The translations under genes and the position numbers were made by a program. This document shows positions 1-6,791 of a stretch of 58,388 nt of DNA, in pieces. The notes below the pieces were generated by a model. It searched no databases. It was not told the DNA's origin and saw only the letters and a program-made list of their open reading frames with translations. Every line of letters starts with the position of its first letter. The stretch's first letter is position 1. The stretch is taken from contig CALXGT010000062.1 in NCBI GenBank assembly GCA_944387915.1, positions 1 through 58,388 on the forward strand, given 5' to 3'. The stretch is from an uncultured Clostridia bacterium (lineage in GTDB: Bacteria > Bacillota > Clostridia > Oscillospirales > Ruminococcaceae).

Positions 1-2
1 AA

Positions 3-245
3 GAATTAGATACCGTCGAAGTCATTGTGGAAAAAGAATGCTATGCAAAAGAAGGCGTCCATAAAGGGATGCAGGGATGGATTTGCTTAGACGATTGTGC
101 CGATGGATATTGGCTTGTAAATTTTCCCCAATATGGAGAAAAAGATGATATCGCGGAAATCAGCATAAAAGAATCCGATTTAAAATTAATTCCTCGTATG
201 AACGCAAAGGTCAACGAACGGATCAAAGAGGCGTTCGGGGAATAA
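3..245 (+). CDS. Small protein of unknown function, 5'-truncated by the window edge
   Basis: The reading frame is open from the first bases of the window, so the gene begins upstream; a GTG at 27 is an internal valine codon as likely as a start. The visible 80 residues are acidic and soluble, with a compact beta-rich look (GMQGWICLDD, WLVNFPQYG, then an acidic DDIAEIS stretch), and end in a short helix (NAKVNERIKEAFGE). There is no signal peptide or membrane segment. I do not recognise the family. A GCGGTTT/AAACCGC inverted repeat about 65 bases after the stop (near 312-327) has a poor T-run and is not a convincing terminator. Confidence 0.6.
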   Translation, partial: ELDTVEVIVEKECYAKEGVHKGMQGWICLDDCADGYWLVNFPQYGEKDDIAEISIKESDLKLIPRMNAKVNERIKEAFGE

Positions 246-344
246 AAAACGAGTTCTTTCGTTTCCCGCACAAAAAACGCGCACTCACCAACGTGAATAC
301 GCGTATCTGCCGCGGTTTCAAACCGCTGTGTTTTGGGACATCTG

Positions 345-390
345 CGTAAAACAAAAGAAAAGACCCGGAGCAGGTTTGGCTCCGGGTCTA
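345..390 (-). terminator. Rho-independent terminator after tRNA-Pro
   Basis: Perfect 10-bp stem AGACCCGGAG/CTCCGGGTCT with a 9-base loop. On the minus strand it is followed by a T-rich tract (TTTTCTTTTGTTTT) and lies directly 3' of the tRNA. Confidence 0.85.
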
Positions 391-393
391 ACC

Positions 394-470
394 TGGTCGG
401 AGTGATGAGACTCGAACTCACGGCCTCTTGGTCCCGAACCAAGCACGCTACCAAACTGCGCTACACCCCG
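394..470 (-). tRNA. tRNA-Pro (anticodon CGG)
   Basis: The minus strand reads as a 77-nt tRNA starting CGGGGTGTAGCGCAG and ending with an encoded CCA. The 7-bp acceptor stem pairs throughout, with one G-U. The anticodon stem CTTGG/CCAAG closes the loop TTCGGGA, giving anticodon CGG for proline codon CCG. The T-loop motif GTTCGAGTC is present. It decodes the rarer CCG codon and has its own terminator immediately downstream. Confidence 0.95.
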
Positions 471-542
471 ACACTGAACAAAAAACATTATACCTTCTTC
501 CAAAGATTTTGTCAAGTCAATCGGCTGTTTTTTCTTTTGTTT

Positions 543-575
543 CAAAAATCCCCGCCAATAGGCGGGGATTTTTTA
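543..575 (-). terminator. Terminator after spoVAE
   Basis: GC-rich hairpin TCCCCGCC/GGCGGGGA with a 4-base loop, flanked by A- and T-runs, so it can work in both directions. It lies about 20 bases past the spoVAE stop. Confidence 0.85.
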
Positions 576-590
576 GGATGTGCCAGATAT

Positions 591-947
591 TCAGCTTTTA
601 CTTTTGGGTTTAAAGATCAACGCCACCAAAAGACCGGCAATTACCGCCGCTCCGATGCCTCCTGCCCCCGCGGTAAAGCCCCCGGTAAAGATCCCGAGAA
701 AGCCGTCCTGATCCACCGCTTTTCGCATTCCCTCTGCCAGCAGGGCACCAAAGCCGGTCAGCGGCACCGTCGCTCCTGCCCCGGCAAAATCAATAATGGG
801 TTGGTATATATTAAACGCGCCTAAAATAACGCCTGTTACGACGAAACATACTAAGATTCGCGCCGGCGTTAATTTGGTGTAGTCAATTAAAAGCTGGCCG
901 ATGACGCAAAATAATCCTCCCACCAAAAATGCTTTTAGATATTCCAT
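591..947 (-). CDS. spoVAE: Stage V sporulation protein AE (SpoVAE/SpoVAEb)
   Basis: 118-residue integral membrane protein matching the SpoVAE family in length and sequence (MEYLKAFLVGGLFCVIGQLL, GAGATVPLTGFGALLAEG, FTGGFTAGAGGIGAAV). In Bacillus the SpoVA proteins sit in the inner forespore membrane and move dipicolinic acid during sporulation and germination. Hydrophobic segments lie near residues 5-22, 29-48, 55-75 and 85-110. The ATG at 947 was chosen because AGGAATAG precedes it and the family starts here; an upstream in-frame ATG at 983 lies inside the spoVAD coding region. The start is one base past the spoVAD stop, the usual spoVAC-AD-AE arrangement, but spoVAD is truncated and spoVAC is absent here. 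Confidence 0.92.
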   Translation of the reverse strand: MEYLKAFLVGGLFCVIGQLLIDYTKLTPARILVCFVVTGVILGAFNIYQPIIDFAGAGATVPLTGFGALLAEGMRKAVDQDGFLGIFTGGFTAGAGGIGAAVIAGLLVALIFKPKSKS

Positions 948-948
948 A

Positions 949-1389
949 CTATTCCTCCGAAGACAATTCCACCAAGTGCGCAATACAGGGGATGCTTTCT
1001 CCCTGTTGAATGGATAAAGGAGACATCAACGCACCGGTAGCAATAAATAGAACTTTTTTCCCCGGCTGTTTTTCCAACTCCGGCAAAATTTTTCCGCAAA
1101 GCACCGAGGCGGAACATCCACAGCCGGAACCGCCCGCATGGACGTCCTGCGTTTCCCGGTCGTACAGTAAAAGACCGCAGTCCTGATGCCGCTCGGTGAT
1201 GGAAAGCCCTTCTTTCTCAAGCAATTCGTACAGTAAATCGGAACCTACCTGGGCCAAATCCCCGGTTGCAATCAAATCGTAATCCTCCGGGCGGCGTCCC
1301 CCTTTAAAATATCGAATAATAGTGTCGGCGGCAGCGGGGGAAAGTGGTTTATAAGGGAAATTGTACGAAAAGAGGTCGGGTACTGTTGT
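949..1389 (-). pseudogene. spoVAD: spoVAD 3' fragment (5'-truncated)
   Basis: The minus-strand frame encodes the C-terminal third of SpoVAD: PAAADTIIRYF, LIATGDLAQVGSDLL, HQDCGLLLYDRETQDVHAGG, GSGCGCSASVLCG, FIATGALMSPLSIQQGESIP. Family members are about 330-340 residues; here similarity begins at about 1341 and the frame closes at a TAA at 1390-1392, leaving at most about 146 codons. No plausible start with a ribosome-binding site exists; the first usable codon is a TTG at 1275 inside a conserved block. The thiolase-like N-terminal half is missing and the sequence beyond the break belongs to the promoter side of a divergent WYL regulator. Either a deletion removed spoVAC and most of spoVAD, or the assembly joins two loci here. 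Confidence 0.8.
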
Positions 1390-1464
1390 TTAAATCGACT
1401 ATTTTACTATCAGTCCGTTTTATTACTCTCTGATTTATGGTAAACTAAAGGCGGAGGGATGGTA

Positions 1465-2457
1465 ATGGCGAAATCTGCTTATCAAAAATTAAAGCTACTC
1501 TTTCTAAGAGACCTTTTGCTGCAAAAAACCGATGAAGAGCACCCTCTTTCCATTTCTGAAATAATCGAAGAGCTTCAAAAAAACGGTATTCGCGCCGAGC
1601 GAAAAAGCCTCTACGACGATTTGGAATTGCTTCGCCTTTACGGACTGGATATTATCCGCGTGAAACATAAAAAAACCGGCTACTATGTGGGGATGCGCCC
1701 TTTTGAGTTAGCGGAGCTGAAAATGCTGGTGGATATGATTCAATCCGCTCGGTTTATTACGCCCAAGAAAACCCTTTCCCTTATAAAAAAGCTGGGATCA
1801 TTAACCAGTGTTCACCAAGCGCGCACAATTCATCACCAGGTCTACATCCAAAATCGAAGCAAAAATCTAAACGAAACCGTCTATTATAATATCGATCGCA
1901 TCAACAGCGGCATCGCGCAGGATAAAATGCTTCGCTTTCAGTATTTCGATTACAACTCGAAAAAGGAACAAGTTTTGCGAAAAGACGGCGCGTTTTATCA
2001 GGTCAGCCCGTTCGCTTTAATTTGGGACCGCTACAACTATTACATGCTTGCTTTCGACCATCAAAGCGATCCAAAGCGGTTTAAACATTACCGTGTGGAT
2101 AAAATGCTTTCTATTTCCCTTTGTGAAACCCCCAGAGAAGGAACTGTGGAATTTTTGCTTTTAGATATTTCCTCTTATACCAACCAGATTTTTTCCATGT
2201 TTTCGGGCGAGAAAAAAACCGTCTCCATCCGCTTTCCGGAGAATTTAGCCCATGTGATTATCGACCGATTCGGAAAAGACTGCTTTTTGCGGCCGGAACC
2301 GGAAACCAATACCTTTATCGCTACGGTTACGGTAGAAATTAGCCCGCAATTCTTCGGTTGGCTTTTGGCATTGGGAGAAGGAGAGATCCTTTCTCCCCCG
2401 GAAGTAAGAAAAGATATGCATTCCTTTTTGATGGACGCGCAAATGCGCTACCGCTAA
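1465..2457 (+). CDS. WYL-domain transcriptional regulator (DeoR/YafY type)
   Basis: 330-residue regulator. Residues 1-65 form a winged helix-turn-helix (SISEIIEELQKNGI, ERKSLYDDLELLRLYGLDI) and about 130-205 form a WYL ligand-sensing domain (MLRFQYFDYNSKKEQVLRKD, YQVSPFALIWDRYNYYMLAFD, HYRVDKML), followed by a WCX-like C-terminal part (FPENLAHVIIDRFGKD). The W-Y-L core itself reads YNYYML, a usual type of variation. The ATG at 1465 is preferred over the in-frame ATG at 1459 because GGAGG at 1453-1457 is 7 bases from 1465 but only 1 from 1459. The target is unknown; the gene stands alone, divergent from the spoVAD fragment. Confidence 0.88.
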   Translation: MAKSAYQKLKLLFLRDLLLQKTDEEHPLSISEIIEELQKNGIRAERKSLYDDLELLRLYGLDIIRVKHKKTGYYVGMRPFELAELKMLVDMIQSARFITPKKTLSLIKKLGSLTSVHQARTIHHQVYIQNRSKNLNETVYYNIDRINSGIAQDKMLRFQYFDYNSKKEQVLRKDGAFYQVSPFALIWDRYNYYMLAFDHQSDPKRFKHYRVDKMLSISLCETPREGTVEFLLLDISSYTNQIFSMFSGEKKTVSIRFPENLAHVIIDRFGKDCFLRPEPETNTFIATVTVEISPQFFGWLLALGEGEILSPPEVRKDMHSFLMDAQMRYR

Positions 2458-2471
2458 ATTTTTTAGGGTTC

Positions 2472-2500
2472 TTGTTCCATCCTTGTAAATATGCTAAAAT
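2472..2500 (+). promoter_or_regulatory. Promoter for the 74-residue gene (and probably Rrf2)
   Basis: TTGTTC (2472-2477), 17-bp spacer, TAAAAT (2495-2500), upstream of the start at 2570. Confidence 0.5.
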
Positions 2501-2569
2501 ATAGCTGCTATCGATTAACGGACTGCACCGTAAAAAATTTTCCCGTATATCCGAAACAAGGAGAGAAAA

Positions 2570-2794
2570 ATGAAAGCTATACTACGCAATTCGGAAGAAG
2601 ATACCCTATTTTTAATTGACGTTTGTGAAATGACCTACCGGCATGCGGATCAGGAGCTGTGCCTAAGCAGCCCTTTGGATGATTATATTATTGCCGATAT
2701 CGGCGAGACAACCGCGATGGGACTGATTACCGCTCTCTACGAAAACGAAAAGATCAATTTGGTCCAATTCGACGCCTACCGGGAGGAACCTTAA
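2570..2794 (+). CDS. Hypothetical 74-residue protein
   Basis: Starts at ATG 2570 after a strong AAGGAGAG site. The product is small, acidic and soluble, with no transmembrane segment (MKAILRNSEEDTLFLIDVCE, YIIADIGETTAMGLITALYE). I do not recognise the family. It lies 26 bases before the Rrf2 regulator gene on the same strand with no terminator between, so the two are probably co-transcribed. Confidence 0.65.
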   Translation: MKAILRNSEEDTLFLIDVCEMTYRHADQELCLSSPLDDYIIADIGETTAMGLITALYENEKINLVQFDAYREEP

Positions 2795-2820
2795 AAATCC
2801 CCACCGAAGGAGTGTGTCGT

Positions 2821-3255
2821 ATGCAGATCAAAACCATCACCGACTACGCGATCAAAACAATTCTTTCCATCGCCTCTGCCGAAACGGCCAAATCCTCGAA
2901 AGAAATTTCCGACGAGATCTGCGTCCCCCGGGAATATCTGATTCAAATTGCGAAGCCTCTGAAATCTGCCGGAATTTTGATTGCCTCACCCGGAAAAAAC
3001 GGCGGATATCTTTTAGGCCGTCCCCCAAAAGAAATCACCCTGTGGGATATTTTAGCGGTTACAGAAGGAACTAAGAACATCAATCGCTGCCTCGAAAAAT
3101 CCCACGCATGCAGTCGAAAGGACCCGGAAAATTGTCCCATCCGAAAGGTATATACCATTTTACAGCAACAGATTGAAACGTTAATGCAAAAAATTACCAT
3201 TTTGGATATGCTGCAAAACGGAGATATGTTAAACCAATATCTTTCGGTGAAATAA
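2821..3255 (+). CDS. Rrf2-family transcriptional regulator with Cys cluster
   Basis: 144-residue Rrf2 protein: N-terminal winged helix (MQIKTITDYAIKTILSIAS, ISDEICVPREYLIQIAKPLK), wing motif SPGKNGGYLLGRPPKEITLW, then three cysteines C90, C97 and C105 in the place used for a [Fe-S] cluster in IscR and NsrR, with spacing C-X6-C-X7-C. A redox, NO or iron-sulfur sensing role is therefore likely. The ATG at 2821 was chosen because AAGGAG at 2807-2812 is 8 bases upstream; an in-frame GTG at 2812 overlaps that site. No Fe-S biogenesis or NO-detoxification gene is next to it, so the regulon cannot be told from context. Confidence 0.9.
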   Translation: MQIKTITDYAIKTILSIASAETAKSSKEISDEICVPREYLIQIAKPLKSAGILIASPGKNGGYLLGRPPKEITLWDILAVTEGTKNINRCLEKSHACSRKDPENCPIRKVYTILQQQIETLMQKITILDMLQNGDMLNQYLSVK

Positions 3256-3292
3256 AAGAGCTCCGCGCTTTTGGCGCGGAGCTCTTTTTGCC
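3254..3292. terminator. Bidirectional terminator between Rrf2 and MFS genes
   Basis: GAGCTCCGCG/CGCGGAGCTC stem flanked by A-run and T-run, between the convergent genes ending at 3255 and 3304. Confidence 0.9.
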
Positions 3293-3303
3293 AGAGGAAA
3301 AAC

Positions 3304-4632
3304 TTATTCCTCATCAAAAATTTCAATTCCCTTCCTCTTTTTTGGAATACTATCTCCATGTCGGACAAAAAGCATGGTAATCCATGATAAAAATACAAAT
3401 ATCGACGAGTATAAAAACAAGATTTTATACCCTACGTTTTGTAAAAGCCAACCCGCTACAATAGGCGTTACAATCTGTGCCGCCATCGAAAAGGTGTAGT
3501 AATAACCGGTAAATTTCCCAATATCGCTTCCTTTGCACATTTCCACCACCATAGGAAGGCTATTGACATTGATCGCTGCCCAAGCCAATCCCACCAACGC
3601 GAAAACCAAAAGGAAAACGCCATGGAAGGAATCAAACCAAAGAGAAAAGAGAAATCCTGTAAAAAAGCAGGCCGCCAGTAAAAGCGTTCCGCAAAGAATG
3701 GTTTTTTTCCTTCCGATTTTGGAAGCGAAAACGCCGACGGGAAGGTAAGAGACAATCGCTCCCGCCGTCGCCACAGTAAGGCAATTCGACGCCTCCCCCA
3801 AGCTCATATTCCAAACCGAAGCGGCGTAAGTGGTAAACCATGTAGTAATGCCATTGTATCCAATAAACCAAAGAGCCACCGAAAGCAAAAGGAAAAGCAA
3901 AGACTTCTTTACTTCCTTGGAAAGGACTTCCTCTCCCCGTTCGTTTGGATGGGAAAGCGCTTCTTCCGGATGCGCCGCTTCATATTCCTCCCTCTTTTTT
4001 TCCAGCTTTTTTTCTTTCACAGTGAGAAAAAGAACCAGCACCGAACAAGCCATGATGAGAGAAATGAGTAAAAATAACGGGCTGTAATCAATATGTTCCA
4101 ATCCCTCCGTCCGGGATTTGGAATACAGCGTAGAGGCGAGCACGAGATAAACGACGCCCCCTATCGCTCCCATTAAATTGATTACCGCGTTCCCCTTACT
4201 GCGTAAAGGCTTTGGCGTTACATCCGGCATCAACGCAACCGCCGGGGAACGATAAAGCCCCATACAGATTAACAGCAAAGCCAAAACCACCACAAAAGAT
4301 ACGGTCGTACCCAAAGAAGGAACCCGGCTATATCGATTGTCCAACTGGGGAAGCAAATTCATCAGCAAAACCGCCGCTGCGGTCCCGCCTATAATAAAAG
4401 GCATACGCCGTCCGATTCTGGTATCCGTTTTATCGGAAAGCGCACCAAACAAAGGAAGCAAAAACAACGCCAAAATGTTGTCTCCCGCCATAATAAAGCC
4501 CGAAAGGGTCTCGTCGAGATGAAACGTATTGTTGAGCATCAAGGGAATGACACTGTCGTACATCTGCCAAAAAGCGCAAATAGAAAAGAATGCCAAACCC
4601 ACTAAAACGGTCTGTCGGTAATTGAGTTTCAT
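3304..4632 (-). CDS. MFS transporter, GPH/SLC45-like (probable sugar symporter)
   Basis: 442 residues with about 12 hydrophobic segments. The loop 2-3 signature SDKTDTRIGRRMPFIIGG is the pattern of the glycoside-pentoside-hexuronide and SLC45-type carriers, and FASKIGRKKTI is the second MFS loop. The N-terminus LNYRQTVLVGLAFFSICAFWQMYD also fits this group. A central cytoplasmic loop of about 50 charged residues (KEKKLEKKREEYEAAHPEEA) separates the two bundles. Cation-coupled uptake of a sugar or glycoside is the family role; the substrate cannot be read from sequence. A GGGAGG site precedes the ATG. The promoter carries an 18-bp palindrome over its -10, so repressor control is likely. Confidence 0.85.
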   Translation of the reverse strand: MKLNYRQTVLVGLAFFSICAFWQMYDSVIPLMLNNTFHLDETLSGFIMAGDNILALFLLPLFGALSDKTDTRIGRRMPFIIGGTAAAVLLMNLLPQLDNRYSRVPSLGTTVSFVVVLALLLICMGLYRSPAVALMPDVTPKPLRSKGNAVINLMGAIGGVVYLVLASTLYSKSRTEGLEHIDYSPLFLLISLIMACSVLVLFLTVKEKKLEKKREEYEAAHPEEALSHPNERGEEVLSKEVKKSLLFLLLSVALWFIGYNGITTWFTTYAASVWNMSLGEASNCLTVATAGAIVSYLPVGVFASKIGRKKTILCGTLLLAACFFTGFLFSLWFDSFHGVFLLVFALVGLAWAAINVNSLPMVVEMCKGSDIGKFTGYYYTFSMAAQIVTPIVAGWLLQNVGYKILFLYSSIFVFLSWITMLFVRHGDSIPKKRKGIEIFDEE

Positions 4633-4649
4633 AAAAAAGCCTCCCTTCT

Positions 4650-4683
4650 TTTCCAGTATACTGGAAATTTTCCTTACTTACAA
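4650..4683 (-). promoter_or_regulatory. MFS promoter with 18-bp palindromic operator
   Basis: The minus strand has TTGTAA (4678-4683), 17-bp spacer and TATACT (4655-4660). The -10 sits at the centre of a perfect palindrome TTTCCAGTATACTGGAAA (4650-4667), the typical position of a repressor operator. Confidence 0.65.
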
Positions 4684-4690
4684 GAATAAA

Positions 4691-4719
4691 TTGCCTTTTT
4701 TCCCAAACTATGCTATACT
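4691..4719 (+). promoter_or_regulatory. Promoter for the glycerophosphodiesterase gene
   Basis: TTGCCT (4691-4696), 17-bp spacer, TATACT (4714-4719), 41 bases before the ATG at 4760. Confidence 0.6.
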
Positions 4720-4759
4720 GTTTATTAACTAATATATTATCAGAAAAGGGGAAAACGGT

Positions 4760-5569
4760 ATGGGAAAAATAAAAAAAGGATTGTTGTTGTCCGCAGCCGC
4801 AGCGGGTCTTACCGCCTTTCTCATTGCGCCGGAAAAACCGGATTTTAAAAAAAAGGCGCCTTTTTTAGGTCGAGCCATTGCGCACCGGGGACTGCACACC
4901 AAAGATAAATCCATTCCGGAAAATTCATTGAGCGCTTTTCGCCGTGCCGCCGCCTTTGGCTACGGCGCCGAGCTGGACGTGCATCTCACCGCGGATCAGC
5001 AGGTCGTCGTTTTCCACGATGATACGCTCAACCGCGTCTGCGGCGTAGAAGGCGTTATCGAGGATCTGACCTATGAGGAGCTTTTACAATACCGCCTTTG
5101 CCAAACCGACGAGAAAATCCCTCTGCTGACAGAAGCATTAGTAGCCTTAAGGGGGAATCCTGTCATTGTGGAACTCAAGAGAGGGCGCAATAACGATCTT
5201 CTGGCGGAAAAAACATTGGAAATTTTGCGGCGTTACCGGGGCGCTTTTTGTATCGAGAGCTTTGACCCAACGATCGTTTCCTGGTTTCGGAAAAATGCGC
5301 CCGACGTCTACCGGGGACAGCTTGCCTGCCGGAATTATGGCAGTGCCGTTTCCGCTGTAAAGGCTTTTGCTTTACGGAATGGATTGTCCAATGTTATTGC
5401 CCGTCCCAACTTTATCGCCTACGAAAAAGGGAAACGACCCCTTTTCATTCGGCTTGCGGAAAAGATGGGCGCTTCTAAAGTTTCCTGGACCATTCGGGGA
5501 TACGGCGCCGAGGGAGAAAACGACACCATTATTTTCGAATATTACTATCCCAAAGCCCGCTATCGATAA
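4760..5569 (+). CDS. Glycerophosphodiester phosphodiesterase, membrane-anchored
   Basis: 269 residues. An N-terminal hydrophobic segment (about residues 7-23) without a lipobox suggests membrane anchoring. The GDPD TIM-barrel follows: IAHRG (H42, R43), PENSLSAF (E54), ELDVHLTADQQVVVFHDDTL with E71, D73 and the second catalytic histidine H86, then VIVELKRG and FCIESFDPTIVSWF. It hydrolyses glycerophosphodiesters to glycerol-3-phosphate and an alcohol, usually for phospholipid turnover. An AAAGGGG site precedes the ATG and a terminator follows closely, so the gene is monocistronic. Confidence 0.92.
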   Translation: MGKIKKGLLLSAAAAGLTAFLIAPEKPDFKKKAPFLGRAIAHRGLHTKDKSIPENSLSAFRRAAAFGYGAELDVHLTADQQVVVFHDDTLNRVCGVEGVIEDLTYEELLQYRLCQTDEKIPLLTEALVALRGNPVIVELKRGRNNDLLAEKTLEILRRYRGAFCIESFDPTIVSWFRKNAPDVYRGQLACRNYGSAVSAVKAFALRNGLSNVIARPNFIAYEKGKRPLFIRLAEKMGASKVSWTIRGYGAEGENDTIIFEYYYPKARYR

Positions 5570-5578
5570 GCCTGATAG

Positions 5579-5613
5579 AAAAGTCCTGTCGTTTACAGGA
5601 CTTTTCTTTTTTC
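5579..5613 (+). terminator. Terminator after the glycerophosphodiesterase gene
   Basis: AAAGTCCTG/CAGGACTTT hairpin followed by TCTTTTTTC, between the phosphodiesterase stop and sbcD. Confidence 0.9.
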
Positions 5614-5648
5614 TCATGCGCTACATCTCACTATTGAAAGGAACTTCT

Positions 5649-6791
5649 ATGAAACTGATCCATCTTTCTGATCTCCACGTTGGAAAACGGCTGAATGAAT
5701 TCTCATTATTAGACGACCAAAAGTATATTTTAGACAAAATTCTACAAATTGTAACAGAAGAAACGCCGGATGCGGTTTTGCTTGCGGGGGATATTTATGA
5801 CAAAAGCATCCCTTCCGCGGAAGCCGTTAGGGTGTTTGATGAATTTTTGGCGAAACTCGCGAGAAAAACGGCGGTGTTCCTCATCAGCGGAAACCATGAC
5901 TCCCCGGAACGACTTGCCTTTGGCAGAGAACTCATGGCCAAAAGCAACGTCTATCTTTCGTCAATTTACGCAGGACCGGAGGAACCGACGGTGCTGCGGG
6001 ATGGGTACGGAGAAGTGGCCATATACCTTCTTCCCTTTGTGAAACCGCCGGTCGTTCGATCCGCTTTTCCCGATGCCGCCATTGAAAGCTACAATGACGC
6101 GGTAAAAACCGCGTTGAGCGCCCTTACTTTAGACCCCGGCCGGCGAAATGTTTTGGTAGCGCATCAATTTGTTATTGGCGCAATTTTATCGGAATCCGAA
6201 ACCCTCTCGGTGGGGGGATTGGATTATATTGACGCCTCTGTGCTGGAGCCTTTTGACTACGTCGCCTTAGGCCATATCCACAAAGCGCAAACCATCAAAA
6301 AAGAAACAATCCGGTACAGCGGTACGCCTCTTGTCTACTCTTTTTCCGAAAGCGAAGATCCCAAATCGGTTACAGTGGTCACTCTAAAGGAAAAAGGAAA
6401 CTGCAGCGTGTCCACAATCCCCCTTGTCCCTTATCGACGACTCCGTAAAATCCGGGGGAGTTATATGGAATTGACCAACCAAAAAACCTATCAAAACCAA
6501 AATACCGACGATTATCTTTCCGTTACCTTAACGGACGAAGAAGATGTGATAGACGCTATGCAAAAACTCCGAACCATATATCCCAATATTATGGAGCTTC
6601 GATACGATAATGCGAGAACACGCACGCAAAACCGAATTGAAGGCGGGGAAGAAAAGAAAGATCTTTCCCCTTTCGCCCTCTTCGAAGAATTTTATCTGCT
6701 GCAAAATAACGCACCGCTAACCGAAGCGCAAAAAGTGTATCTCCAAGAGCAAATGGAGCTTTTATGGGAAGAAAGGAACGGTGAACAATGA
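5649..6791 (+). CDS. sbcD: Exonuclease subunit SbcD (Mre11 type)
   Basis: 380 residues. The calcineurin-like phosphoesterase motifs are in order: HLSDLHVGKRL (D8, H10), LLAGDIYDK (D48), SGNHDSPERL, VLVAHQF, and YVALGHIHKAQ. With SbcC it forms the ATP-dependent double-strand nuclease that opens hairpins and cuts protein-blocked ends. The frame is open back to 5367 inside the preceding gene, but the true start is ATG 5649: AAAGGA at 5637-5642 is correctly spaced and the family N-terminus MKLIHLSDLH begins there. Its stop overlaps the sbcC start by 4 bases, so translation is coupled. Confidence 0.96.
   Translation: MKLIHLSDLHVGKRLNEFSLLDDQKYILDKILQIVTEETPDAVLLAGDIYDKSIPSAEAVRVFDEFLAKLARKTAVFLISGNHDSPERLAFGRELMAKSNVYLSSIYAGPEEPTVLRDGYGEVAIYLLPFVKPPVVRSAFPDAAIESYNDAVKTALSALTLDPGRRNVLVAHQFVIGAILSESETLSVGGLDYIDASVLEPFDYVALGHIHKAQTIKKETIRYSGTPLVYSFSESEDPKSVTVVTLKEKGNCSVSTIPLVPYRRLRKIRGSYMELTNQKTYQNQNTDDYLSVTLTDEEDVIDAMQKLRTIYPNIMELRYDNARTRTQNRIEGGEEKKDLSPFALFEEFYLLQNNAPLTEAQKVYLQEQMELLWEERNGEQ

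Noticed and set aside
333..824. ORF of 163 codons across the tRNA
   Set aside because: It runs through tRNA-Pro, its terminator and spoVAE antisense; it is chance.
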